Source: Gautieria morchelliformis (lineage: Eukaryota; Basidiomycota; Agaricomycetes; Gomphales; Gomphaceae). Taken from it: a stretch of DNA of 64,000 nt. The stretch lies in the NCBI GenBank assembly GCA_015179125.1, contig WHVA01000172.1:140598-204597 (forward strand). Direction: 5' to 3'. The notes beneath the pieces are model-generated. The model did no database searches and was not told the origin of the DNA. It saw only the letters and a program-made list of their open reading frames with translations. This document shows positions 12,668-23,025 of the stretch, piece after piece (position 1 is the first letter of the stretch; the number at the start of each line of letters is the position of its first letter). The position numbers were made by a program, and so were the translations under genes.

Positions 12668-14815
12668 ATGGAGCAAGCAACTAAGAAAATGCAGAGTAAG
12701 TCTCCATTTTGATGTCCTTGTGATTTCCGCTCAAAACCCCTTTTACATGTATGCTAGAGCTATTCAAATCTATGATCACGCAGGGTCTCGATCCCAGTAG
12801 TTTATTGAAGTCTATCCCTCAATGTAAGTTGCACTTTCATTGCTCTTTGCCACGCATACTTATACTCAACTGGGACTAAGCATCGGCTGCTCCTTCTGGA
12901 ACGGATGCCTCGCTTTCTTCTGGCACGATGAGTACGTACCAGGAACCTGAGGAGGATGGAAGTTCTTCTGAGGAAGAACTCACTCCACCACCGTCTCACT
13001 ACTCCTCAGACATCTCCTCCGCGCACACACCCAATGAGGCAACCCACGGTAACCCTGAAGCCATGGACTCAGAATCAGAGGAAGAGAATGATAGTGACGG
13101 CCTCTCGGGTGACGAATACGAAAACAAATCCTCACATGGTCCCATCGCCTCCATTTCTGATTCCCAGGACGAGGAAGAAGACATCACACCTGGTCATGCT
13201 AAGACCACGGACAGTGGCGACGTCGATGCTACCGATGTCAGCAGCAACCATAACGACACGCCAGCTAGGAAAAAGAAACGACAGGAGCTTTATTGCGAAT
13301 TTACTTGGGCTGAGCTAAGTCACAGTATCAATCCAATCCTTCCAATCCCTAAGCCCGATGGTACAGGAGGGCGTGATTATAGCATTAAGGAGATGATCGG
13401 CCTGGGATCCAATCACCAGGACGACGCCGACACATATAAAGATATTTTGGTAATATTTTATCTCACTACTATAATTACCTTTGGACTAACACATCTTGTA
13501 TCCCAGCGTTCAGTGCATTCTCATTGCGGCAAAAACCTCGATCTCTCTCTTCCAATGCGCAAAAAGTAAAGGCCAAAACAGTTTTGGTCGAACTCAAAGT
13601 ATGTAACCAATTTTTCATATATTGCATACTTCTATTGTGACTGTATCAAGGTATGCGAGGATTTTCCCTTGCTTAGAAACTTCGCTGGCGGCTGGCCAGT
13701 TCATGCGCTTATTCAACAATACCTCAAGAACATTACGGAACAGGCTCGAAAATCGGCCTTGCGCCAGGCTGCATGAGCGGCCACCATGCCTGCCGCCAGC
13801 AGTACCAACCTCACACATACTCCTCTCCCAGATGCCCCTCTTATTTCCACCACTAAATCCAAGTCCAAGAAGAAATCCGCAGCGGCTTCTGTCCAGCCGG
13901 CTGCCAAGCTTGTTGAGTATTTTTTCTTTTATTTTCGTTGTTACATTACTGATTCACTAGGTCAAGTCCTCAAAGGCTAACCGAGCCCCGGACAATCGCC
14001 AGGCGGCCCCCCCAGTCATCAGCGATGTCCCCATCACCAAGGTCCATGTCTTATTTTTATTTTTATTATATATATGACTCCTACCTTATGATTGTAGGGG
14101 ACATCCTCTAGCAAAAGCAAAGTGTGGCCCTGTCCCAACTTCGCTGCTGTCGAGAATCACGAGCGAGATGTCACACATGATCTGGAGATGCTGGATCTCG
14201 GTACCGCCAGCCAAAGTTCCAAGAGCAAGAAGAAGAAGACCTCCGTTGCCGTGGCTGCCAGCATGGCCTCAAAGAAGGGGGTCGCCGGCGTGAAGAGGAA
14301 GAAGCCAGTCGAGAACGATGATGGTCCTGGACCGGTGAGTCTAGCTTGCTTGAGTTTTATATTATTCCTTTTACTGACGCATAGGCTAGTCTAAACGCTA
14401 CAAGACGCTCAAGTCAATCCCAGTGGCGCGTGTATATTCTGGCCTAATGAATCTACATATCTAACCAGGTCCTTCCAGCTGGCCAAGGGCAAGGAAAAGG
14501 TTAGCTCACAGCCATTTGTCGCATGGCCGCTCCTGACTTGATTGCAGACCGCTAAGAAAACAAAGGTTGCCAAGGTATTTTCATCATATGCTCGTATACC
14601 CTTGCTCACGTGGACTCGGTCAGGGTGCTTCGGATAAAAAATCTTCCTCTACTGCCACTGGAAGCTCCGGGGTGAGAAAAACAAAACGCCAGGTATGTCT
14701 TAAGTATCTCTGCCTTCTCTCTCTATCTCATATTCCCTCTCTCATATTCCCTCTCTCATATTCCCTTCGCAGCCGGTCCCGTCTGCTAGGGCTCGCGGTG
14801 ATCACCCCTGATACA
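12668..14815 (+). pseudogene. Second gene of Plavaka element B: acidic then Lys-rich, multi-exon
   Basis: It starts at ATG 12668, 100-odd bases from the divergent transposase gene, suggesting a shared promoter. Exons 12668-12695, 12758-12823 and 12881-13449 join in frame and encode a Ser/Glu/Asp-rich protein, then PARKKKRQELYCEFTWAEL. Later exons contain EDFPLLRNFAGGWPVHALI and ALIQQYLKNITEQARKSAL, matching proteins I recall beside Tnp2 genes. At 13774 a TGA interrupts a frame that otherwise continues into MPAASSTNLTHTPLPDAPL and Lys-rich exons at 13969-14040, 14100-14335 and beyond. The acceptor used near 13510 is unresolved. Function unknown; it may be a DNA-binding accessory factor, by inference only. 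Confidence 0.6.
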
Positions 14816-15263
14816 TAGCCATCTTATTACAGTTATTGCTGCGTAAAGTATTCTTTTTATTGTCCCATCGCTGAAATTGCCCCTGTTGTTATTCATGTTT
14901 TCACAGTGCTTGATCCTCTCCCACTCGTCATTTTCGTGTTTGCCTGCATCGTATCGCATACTCATCTGGTCTGCGCCGTTTTCCAACCCAGTTACTTTTT
15001 CATGTATTGCAGAACTACATTTCAGTAGTATAATGCACTGGTTTATCAGTATTTTATAACTGCAATTTTAAGTACAAAAAAGGCAGAAAATCAGTGTAAA
15101 TTGTTTCTGAAATGGACATTCTCTCTACTAGATTTCGGGGTCGCGCCAATTGACCGGTGTACTTAAATTCAGATACGCGAGCTCTTAGATTTGGTACCTT
15201 CGGTACTGATTTATCGTTATGTAATGTACTTAAGTTAAGTACCCTTTCTTCCTGCAGTGCTTA

Positions 15264-15653
15264 GGTACGGCGCTACGCGGCCATATGAGATTACTTACTA
15301 TACATGGCATGACTCGTCAGGAACGTAGCTTGGAAAATAGTATATACTATTACAGACAATTCGTACGACGATACTTAACTCACGACATACGAACAAGTTG
15401 AAAGGAGAAGGCACTCAAGGGGCCGAGAACGAAACTGGACACCAAGGGAAATGAATCCCAACGTACCGGCGACTCGAAATGAAGTGATTTGCGCGGCAGA
15501 CGGCAGTTTCTCCCGTTATAGGTACCAACACGTGTTTTCCACGTTTTCATCATCCGGGGAGCATCTGTTGCATGAGGTTCAAAGAGTCGACAACCTCGAG
15601 GCTGCTGGTCAATACGGTCAATATCTTTTATAACAAGCAAATACTCTCTCAAA
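15264..15653. other. Upstream region of the chimeric gene at 15654
   Basis: No separate gene. The segment from about 15560 leads into an ATG at 15654 with AAAA at -3 and may be the promoter/5' leader of the family whose other member opens this window. Confidence 0.3.
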
Positions 15654-17480
15654 ATGCTCTATCATCTGCTGAACCAGGTTCACCGCTTTGTCAACAAAGT
15701 CTACTACTCCCTATTCATGGACGACCGTCTGAATCGACCTCCCGTCTTGTTCAATAAAACAGGCCGCGCCCAGAGGATCCGAGAGGCCACACAGAAGTCA
15801 CGCAAAGCTGGGTACTCTGACATCAGACAGTGGCAAAAGACGCAAAAAAGGCTTACTGTGAATGAGGAGTCAGACACAACTCCGTCAGAGGAGCTGGAGC
15901 CAGTGGAAATACCAATAGTGGCAGAGGAGGATGAGGAGGAGAAGGAGGAGGAGGAGGAGGAGGAGGAGGAGGAGGAGGAGGAGGAGGAGGAGGAGAAGGA
16001 GGAGGAGGAGGAGAAGGAGGAGGAGGAGGAGAAGGAGGAGGAGGAGGAGAGGAGGAGGAGGAGAAGGAGGAGGAGGAGGAGGAGGAGGAGGAGGAGAAGG
16101 AGGAGGAGGAGGAGAAGGCGGAGGAGGAGGAGAAGGCGGAGGAGGAGGATGTCAGGGGACACCCTGTTTTCCATTTCCAGTTCCGACACCACACCCAGTT
16201 CCGACTCCATTTCCGACTCCGCTTCCTGTTCCGATTCCATCCCCGCCTCCGCCTTCGGAAATGATTCCGCTTCGGGGAGAACTTCCACCAGTTCTGTTCG
16301 CCTCGCCAGTTCCGCTCCAATTTCCGACTTCCACTCTCGGAACAGTGTCGGAAATCAAGCGACCCGCGTGATAGGTGGCATCAAGGGTCGATCAAGGGTC
16401 GGGGAGGTGCAGGGTTGATGGTGGGTGCCAAGTGTTGTCCCTGGCTGCGCAGCGTAGTATAATACGGGCTCGCTGACATTGGGGGTCCTTAGACTTTTCT
16501 CTTTGGATTTCCCCTTGTCAGGTGAGAATCCCCTCTCTTGTATGCTCTGTTCATTTATACATACTTTGGATTTCCCCTTGTCAGTTGTGTGGTAGTGTGA
16601 TCTCCACAACTAGCTAGGGTTGCCCTTACAGAGGAGAAGGAGGAGGAGGAGGAGCTGGAGCCAGAGCTGATGGAAGCAGAGGAGAGGACAGCACAAGAGG
16701 TGGAGGAAGCAGAAAAGGACAAAAGTGAAATTATGGAAGAAGAAGGTGAACCTGGAGAGGAAGGAACGGAGAATGCACCTGTGAACATGAAACATCGCTG
16801 GACACCTCCAAAACCAAAGTCGAAGATCCCCAAAGATGCAAACCACCTGTTGGCAATAAGAGCAGCGGATAATCAGCTTGATATGGTCTTTCAAGGCCAG
16901 ATCACCGCGATGCTTGCATTCTTGTGGTATTACATGGCACCCAGTGGTGCTGGGTGGCAAGAAGCTTCGCTTCTGGCTGCAACTGGTGCTGGAAAGGGGA
17001 AAGGTCTTGCACGTTCTTTGCGCATCTGGGTATGGGACTTCCTGGAAGACAATGCGCACCTGCCAGTCAGTCTGTATGGATGTCACAACAAGTCATGACT
17101 GCATGATGAGGATGTTGCAGAAGAGATTCATCTTCATCTGCAAGGGCTGGGAAAAAAGTACTTGTCAGCTATGGATATCATCCAGCACTCCGGAAGTCAA
17201 AGCTCATTTGAAGCTCAAGAAGACCCCAAGTGAACATACAGCATGGTGATGGATGCATGCCATGAAATACCGATATGGCAAGCAGCCAACTGGCATGTAC
17301 ATTGATGGGCATGAGTGTGAGGATGTTGTGGAATATCATCAAGAGATATTCCTGCCAGTATGGGCAAAACCTGAGGAGCAAACGATGACATGGACAAATG
17401 ATAACGTACCAATTCCACTCCGTGTCATGCCTACCTTTCCTGCTGAAAAGCGAGTCATTCTATGGACTCATGATGCTACG
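15654..17480 (+). pseudogene. Broken DDE-type transposase-family gene with a foreign 5' exon
   Basis: ATG 15654 opens 21 codons, then 44 bp nearly identical to bases 1-44 of the window, then a break into RAQRIREATQKSRKAGYSDI. A GAG trinucleotide run follows (15930-16150), then from about 16640 a frame with KHRWTPPKPKSKIPKDANHL, QITAMLAFLWYYMAPSGAGW, EEIHLHLQGLGKKYLSAMDI and finally MYIDGHECEDVVEYHQEIFL and KRVILWTHDAT. These blocks match, from memory, a large basidiomycete family whose C-terminal half is a DDE-superfamily endonuclease. TGA at 17096 and TGA at 17247 (AW-stop-WMHAMKYRYGK, where the family has Arg) plus a 1-nt frame change between them inactivate it. At about 17477, just after the first acidic catalytic region (HDAT), the gene gives way to a minisatellite, so most of the catalytic domain is missing. 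Confidence 0.65.
15928..16152 (+). repeat. (GAG)n microsatellite with GAGAAG and GGCGGAG interruptions
   Basis: About 220 bp of almost uninterrupted purine trinucleotide repeat on the plus strand. In the likely frame it encodes poly-Glu; frame slippage to poly-Arg within the run shows it has expanded or contracted by non-multiples of three. The strict purine/pyrimidine strand split could form triplex DNA. Confidence 0.95.
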
Positions 17481-17975
17481 GTGGACGTGCACCGTGCGGC
17501 ACCGCAGGGAGAGGGCGGCGGATGGGGCAGCTGTACCGGACGGAGGGGCAGCGGATGGGGCAGCTGCACCATACGGAGGGGGGCGGATGGTGCAGGTCCA
17601 CCATACCGACAGGCGGCCTGTGGTGGACGTGGACCGTACCACCTGGCAGGCTACGGTGCAGGTGCACCATACGGAGGTGCGGCGGATGGGGCAGGTGCAC
17701 CCCAGGGAGAGGGCGGCGGATGGTGCAGCTGCATCGTACGGAGGCGCCGCGGATGGTGCAGCTGCACCGTATGCAGGGGCGGCGAACGGTGCATGTGCAC
17801 CATACCGAGCGGCGCCCTATGGGGCATGTGCACCGCACCCATGGGCGCCGACGGTGCAGGTGGACCGTACTGACAGGCCGGGTACGGTGCAGGTGGGACA
17901 CGGGGGCGGCGGATGGTTCAGGTGCACCGCAGGGAGTGGGCGGCGGCGGCGGGCTACGGGCACCGTACTGAGGCC
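17477..17975. repeat. GC-rich minisatellite with TGCACC / GGCGGATGG units
   Basis: Roughly 500 bp of imperfect tandem units built from GTGCACCRTACGGAGG and GGCGGATGGNGCAGSTG. All six frames are open across much of it, which explains several spurious Gly/Ala/Cys-rich or Pro-rich frames on both strands. It begins abruptly inside the transposase-family gene and ends near 18000. Confidence 0.85.
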
Positions 17976-18009
17976 GGGAGGTGGAGGCGTAGGAATGGGC
18001 GTCTGAGTT

Positions 18010-18489
18010 GAACACGGGTGTAATTTACAGCAGGTTGTAGATGTAATTTACAACAGGTAATTGTAAATGCTAGCAGGTTGTACATGTAATCTACAACGCT
18101 GTACATGATTCCAACAGCCGGCGTCTGACGGCTATCCGGCCTTCAGCGCTCCTGCGCCCACCGCCGCTGCGCGCGCTCGCGCTGGTCATACCCCAGCATC
18201 TTATTTATACAAGCGCTCCATCCGTGGCTGCGGCACGCTGCCCCTCCCTTACAATCAACATTTTATGCTAATGATCGGCGCAAGAGTCGCTGGGTTCATG
18301 AGGCTGAAAGACCAGAACCAGTTCTGCGGAGGTGACTGTGTCGTAGGTCAGGATGAATATCCTCTGTTTGGTTAAGCAGCAAACTACTACAAGGATTGCA
18401 GTGAATCCCGAAGATGCCGGCAACTGCTCAATGTAGCTGTTATGTGGAAGAAGCTTCAGCCAGGCCTGGAACCAATGCCTATTTTGACC
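18010..18489. other. Spacer with short GTTGTA...TACAAC inverted motifs
   Basis: Two copies of GCAGGTTGTANATGTAAT-type sequence at about 18031 and 18072 each form a small stem. No gene is supported. Confidence 0.35.
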
Positions 18490-18670
18490 GGCCTTCCCAT
18501 CCGCCACCCTCCGTGAACGCGATCCACCCGTTCAACAGCACCACCCTCTCCTCCCGCCGGGGACCCGGCCTCCTACCTTCCACTCCCCGCATTCCCCGTC
18601 TTCCCGTGGTTCCCCTCCGTGCAATCGCAGCACTCGCAGTCCGCGAGCCTGCGCTATTCCCATGGAGATG
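18490..18670 (+). pseudogene. Diverged copy of the GC-rich Ser/Pro-rich coding fragment at 34440-34620
   Basis: The plus strand here aligns over about 160 bp with the minus strand of 34440-34620: both contain CAACGCGATCCACCCGTTCAAC or a one-base variant, then ACCCTCTCCTC and GCAGTCCGCGAGCCT. Here the frame encodes VNAIHPFNSTTLSS before diverging; at the other site it is INAIHPFNSATLSS. It is only a fragment and stops short of any recognisable domain. Confidence 0.55.
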
Positions 18671-18905
18671 GAATTCCAAGGTTGCTCGGGTATCGGAAGC
18701 TGCTGCAGGGAGCCGTAAGGCTGATGATGCTGTGACTTTGAACGCAAGCAAGTAGTGCAGGACTTGCAAAAGTCGATAACAAAAGACCGAAGTGCAGGCC
18801 ATGGAGGGCACCCCGGCCACAGGGAGCCATCGTCCATGGACACGTCACTGACGCGTCCATGGATGCTTAACCCTAAGAGACCACAAGGGTCCATAGGAGC
18901 CATTT

Positions 18906-19635
18906 TCAACCACCATGTCTTCCATGCCACTGAAACTGCTCCAGACTCCATCTATCCCCCTTGCTGTTCAAGAACTCCTTTTGAATTCGATTCCTGTTCT
19001 TCTCAACGATAGGAAGCTCTTTCTCCACCGGATCGCCAACCATTGTAGGGTGGAAAGGTGCACCCTTTCTTGTTCTTGCCCTCTTTTTCTTCTGCTCAGC
19101 AATCCGTGCAAGGTCAAGATCGTAAAACAACTCTGCGATCTGGAGAAATACTGAGTGAGCGTTCTTCACATGTTGAATCCATGAACTCACATCTGCAGAA
19201 TGATAGGTAGGTGGCCTTGATAGCCACGGCTTATTACTTTTAATGCACCTGACAGCCTTTTGCGCCGTCTCCTCATCTGTATTCTCGCTAAGCACATCCT
19301 CCCATTGACTTTCATCACTCGACTGATATTGCGGGATGAACATCCAGTCGACTTTGCTACATTCTAGATTTGGTACTTGAACCCGCACCTCACGCCGAGC
19401 CACGGCTTTCTGCGTGCAATCGTGCAGCTGACGAATGATTGAAACAAGGCAAGCACTTACATGGCTCTTATGTCCATCGCATCTATTTTCCTTCTCATCC
19501 GTCACCTTTTCATCTTCCTCTTTCCGTTGTCTCTTGTAGAGATTTTTACATCCCTTGAACACTGTGCAAAGCTGCTCCAGAATATCATCATTACCAAATT
19601 TTGAAAATTCGGCTTTGGAAAGAGTTCCATGGCCC
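18906..19635 (-). pseudogene. Host gene, 3' part (end of exon 3 plus exon 4), disrupted by LTR insertion
   Basis: Terminal exon 18906-19409 (504 bp with its TGA) and part of exon 3 at 19461-19635, separated by a 51-bp intron with GTAAGT donor (19460) and CAG acceptor (19410). The upstream rest of this gene lies at 22449-22480, 29103-29851 and 32315-32515, beyond transposon insertions. Counting one copy of each target duplication, the four exons are 100, 527, 390 and 504 bp; exons 1 and 2 sum to 627, so all joins keep frame and give 506 aa. The protein is hydrophilic, with charged Lys/Glu regions such as KKKRARTRKGAPFHPTMVG here, and resembles an unnamed Agaricomycete family with a conserved region in exon 3 (from memory). 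Function unknown. Confidence 0.8.
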
Positions 19636-21143
19636 TGTCAAGATTGGTTTTCAGGCGTTAATATTGTGTATTAGTGAACACAGTGAATGCCCGAATAACT
19701 TGTGCGAATAAGTATGCCATTCGGCGAATAGGTGAACTGATGAATGTTCATGGAACAAGAGGGTTGCCCGAACGGGGGCTCGCCCTATCTACAGTCATAG
19801 CGAAATAGCTCGCAGCACTTGGCGATGTAACGTGCAAGATATTGCAGAAGGGCTGTCTAAGTTTTGACGGTCCCTTCGCTGGCGAAGGTGCTCCTTCAGA
19901 GCCCTTTGCCAACAGCACAGGAAGTAGTTTGAAGGCTAAGGTAATGAAGATGAAGTATGAGAACTCACCAGTGATGCCTAAGTCCTTAGCTGGTCGAAGA
20001 TAGAAATCTTCAAGGAGAGGCTCAAGACAATGATCACAGCGAGGTCAAGTTTGCACAAGATGGACGACGTATGATAATTGAACTGGGGAATATACACGCA
20101 AATGTAAACTACTTATATCGAATGCTTGTACGGTATCAGCGAATAGGAAAGAGGCCGTCACGAGTCAGGGTTGGATAGGGGTGCGCAGTCATGATACTAA
20201 GGAGATGGAATAAACATACAATAGAGTGAGGGAGGGGTGCGAACATGAAACGACGGAGAGTAAAGGTGGCAAAGGTACTTATGTACGAAACCATGTCTTG
20301 GGACCCGCATACATGTCACCCTGCATGGACTCTTCGTCCACTGGGTAGATCCCACACGACCTATGAGAACGCTCTGCGAACATACTTTGGCCATACGAAA
20401 ACCCAAAGGGGTTGGATTTAAGAAGATGATGGGGTTAGTGATGAATCATCACACCGGGTAAATGGTATCGATCGTATTTGATGGCGTGCCTTGTTGGCGA
20501 AATGTGCGAGCAGCGAATAGCGGTTCGGCGAAATGCGGCAAAGGGTGAACGGAGAGAACATAGAGGAGGCGTGGCCGAAGGGGGGGGCAAAGCCGAGCGA
20601 ACACGGAGGAGGAGTAGCGAACGAGGGAATGGGGGTAACAAGGTGCAGGAAATACATAGGTCATGGCAATCTGATTGTCAGAACACCATCGAAGAGGACC
20701 GAGCAGAGGAGGTGATTGTATGGGAACCGCTGTTCAACCAGCACACTACATGGTCTCGGATCTAGCTGTTCAACCAGCTCTCAAATGTCTCTTTATTGTA
20801 AATTTGTAGTCTGCATCAAAGGCCTTTAAAAACAACCAATTATCGCCCATAAAAATGTCTACTGTCCTCATAAGGCCTATTCAAACATCCCTCTAATTAT
20901 CTATGAATTTTACCTATTTTTCCGAGGCTGTCTCCACTCAAACTCACTTATTTCTGTGCAGCAGAGTTGTGGATACACATGTCCCCACAACTCTGTTTCG
21001 GACTTCCATTTTCAAACTCCGACCGGACGCTCGCGTCACTCGCGGCTTGTGCACCCGCGGTCACCCACAAATCCGGTCAGGTGGCTCCTTCAGACTCAGC
21101 CTCTGAGTTTGAAAAGCCTAGTCATTTGCTTGTACAGCCTCAA

Positions 21144-21532
21144 TGACTCAACTGACTCATGCACACCTTGGTGAGTCACATGCTCATGACTCACCCAAGC
21201 TGTCATGAATCACCTGGGCCCTATTAATGACTCATTCCTGACAAATCAATCCCTGATTGGTGGAAAACCTAGTGGAGTCACCAGTAGGAGTCATTTCTAG
21301 TCGCTGTGAGTCATTATGAGTCAGACAGAACCTTCCTAGAGTCACATGCTCATGACTCACCCAAGCTGTCATGAATCACATGGGCCCAATTAATGACTCA
21401 TTCCTGACAAATCAAGCCCTGATTGGTGGAAAACCTAGTGGAGTCACCAGTAGGAGTCATTTCTAGTCCCTGTGAGTCATTATGAGTCAGACAGAACCTT
21501 CCTACACATTCCGAAAGCTTCTTCGTGACTCA
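21144..21532. promoter_or_regulatory. Array of twelve TGASTCA sites (Gcn4/AP-1 bZIP type) upstream of an LTR TATA box
   Basis: TGACTCA or TGAGTCA starts at 21144, 21153, 21172, 21187, 21228, 21307, 21317, 21353, 21394, 21473, 21483 and 21526. TGASTCA is the established target of Gcn4/CPC-1 and AP-1 bZIP activators. The TATA box lies about 60 bp after the last site. Binding and the regulatory role are inferred. Confidence 0.7.
21172..21503 (+). repeat. Direct tandem duplication, about 166-bp unit, two copies
   Basis: 21172-21337 and 21338-21503 are nearly identical, differing at only a handful of bases that I can see. The duplication doubles the bZIP-site content of the LTR. Confidence 0.9.
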
Positions 21533-22448
21533 TTCCCCCATTCCATTAATAGATAGAAGGTCCTACCGCTTAGTTAAGCGCCTGTACAATACGATATAAA
21601 AGGAGGCCCTTTTTGCCTGCCTTTCATCAGCCAATCTACCCATCTTCTATCCTACACGTGACCTCGTGTGACTTGCATCTTACTAAGCTGCTAATCCCAG
21701 CTAGGGTTATTCACTTACTTTAGTGTCTAATTCCTTGTTAAGTAGTTACTTTACTGCTTAGCCACTTGGACTAATCCTCCGGGTGTAATTCTACAGAGTG
21801 AGTCTGTCAATTGAAAGTCTTGCCATTCGCACTCCAATACCCGAGACGATCTAGTCAGTTGATTTTCCTGATTAGAGACTTTCACAAGTCGCTTTGTTCA
21901 CAAAACTCGTCCCTCGTTTTATTGCTGTGCGCTGGTAGATTATCAGGGCAGTCCATTTATAAACTCGCCTGCTAAGTACATTCCTTTATATTTTGGAATA
22001 CGCTTGGACCCCGATAGTGTCCTTGAACCTACAGTCTTTTAGTTTATTGTTCAGTGCTGCTAAGAAACGCATTGCCTTCCATCCGTATTAACTTGGACTA
22101 GTTCTTACGTGGATTGCAACCAAGGTACAAATATTAAATTATTTCCGGAGTTGTGCTGCAGCATTGTTTAATATTCTTTGAGTCTCGTAAACGACACGTT
22201 CTGATAGATTGAAGTGTTAGCAATAACACCAAAGTCTTGAAGGGTTCCAAAACAGTGATAGGCCCAACAATGACTGCTAAGTTCGTCCGAAGACGTTGAT
22301 TGCTTGTTGACGGCATAACCATGGTCATTGTCGCGAACAGCGAGAATTGGTTGCCGAACATGACAATGGCGATCGGAACGAACACGGAGATGGAGTGACA
22401 AATGGTAAGACAGAGCACCTGAATATGAGAAATAGACGCGTCATGACA

Positions 22449-22480
22449 GGCCCCACCCCACCGCGTTGGCTCGCACGATC
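22449..22480 (-). pseudogene. 32-bp sliver of host gene exon 3 between two retrotransposons
   Basis: Between the right GGCCC duplication of the solo LTR and the left CGATC duplication of Copia-1. Read on the minus strand it joins 29108 to 19630 in one open frame, linking the WHEQVLKI codons to those for LSKAEFSKFGND. This is direct evidence that both elements inserted into the same exon. Confidence 0.85.
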
Positions 22481-23020
22481 TGTTGGGTGCATTTATGCTC
22501 CTGCACCAAAATCAAGCCAAATAGATTCCACCATTCGTATTTCTTTTGATTTTGACTTGAAACCATGCTGACATTCATTCTATGATTTTTCGAATTTTCC
22601 TTTGATTTTTTGAAGCTGTATTTCTACTTCTTTTCATGTTCTGTCCAACCGACCCTTTGTGGGTGGTTGTGGACAAATTTCCTTTTTGAGCTGCGGCTGT
22701 TCACCACCGTGGTACGTTCTACGGGCGCTTAGCACGGCACAAGGTGGTATCACGGGCGCTAAAGCGCCGGCTAGTAGTACATGCGCATGAGACACATTTC
22801 CCTCCTCTCTCAGTGACAACTAAATTCACTGAGAGAGGCAAGTAAATTAGTCTTGTTTCCTTTCGATTTGTTGACCTAGAAATTCTGTAGTGAATTGATT
22901 TCTAGGTAGTGTATAATATATTTAGAGTGACAACTAAATTCACTGAGAGAGTGAATTGATTTCTAGTCGTCTTTTGAGCAGCAAGTCCATACCTACTGCC
23001 TATAATTCCTGTCCTCTACA
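22481..23020 (+). repeat. Copia-1 5' LTR
   Basis: Starts TGTTGGGTGCA and ends CCTCTACA; canonical TG...CA. Contains internal short repeats of GTGACAACTAAATTCACTGAGAGAG near 22815 and 22927. Confidence 0.93.
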
Positions 23021-23025
23021 GGGTT

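Larger units (their letters stand above)
8939..15259. mobile_element. Plavaka-type DNA transposon B, full length but decayed (TSD CTTA)
   Basis: Left end CACTGTAGGAAGAA at 8939; right end TTCTTCCTGCAGTG finishing at 15259, inverted with one mismatch. CTTA flanks both sides (8935-8938 and 15260-15263). Length is 6321 bp. Just inside both ends are repeats of the type ACTTAAAATAAGTAC / TTAAGTTAAGTACC with CAGTG half sites. It holds two divergent genes: a Plavaka/Tnp2 transposase on the minus strand (9391 to about 12560) and an acidic/Lys-rich partner gene on the plus strand (12668 to about 14815). Several in-frame stops mean it is no longer autonomous. Confidence 0.85.
20717..22254 (+). mobile_element. 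Solo LTR, 1538 bp, nested in the previous LTR (TSD GTGAT)
   Basis: Begins TGTATGGGAACC at 20717 and ends GGTTCCAAAACA at 22254, with GTGAT at 20712-20716 and 22255-22259. A TATA box (GATATAAAAGGAGG) at about 21590 sits downstream of a tandem duplication and of twelve TGASTCA sites, then an untranslated-leader-like stretch follows. No coding capacity. The family has no other copy in this window. Confidence 0.88.
19636..22448 (-). mobile_element. Solo LTR, minus orientation, interrupted by another solo LTR (TSD GGCCC)
   Basis: Ends are TGTCAAGATTGG at 19636 and CGCGTCATGACA finishing at 22448, flanked by GGCCC at 19631-19635 and 22449-22453. Its reverse complement aligns along its length with the plus-oriented solo LTR at 27601-28873. 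Subtracting the nested 1538-bp LTR and its 5-bp duplication leaves 1270 bp, against 1273 bp for the other copy. No internal retrotransposon genes are present, so it is a solo LTR left by LTR-LTR recombination. It sits inside exon 3 of the host gene. Confidence 0.9.

Noticed and set aside
15931..16371. Poly-Arg and poly-Gly frame, and Leu- or Ser/Pro-rich antisense frames
   Set aside because: All are readings of the GAG microsatellite and carry no evolutionary signal.
17398..18015. 200-codon frames on both strands rich in Gly/Ala/His/Pro/Arg
   Set aside because: They come from the GC-rich minisatellite, in which stop codons are rare in every frame.
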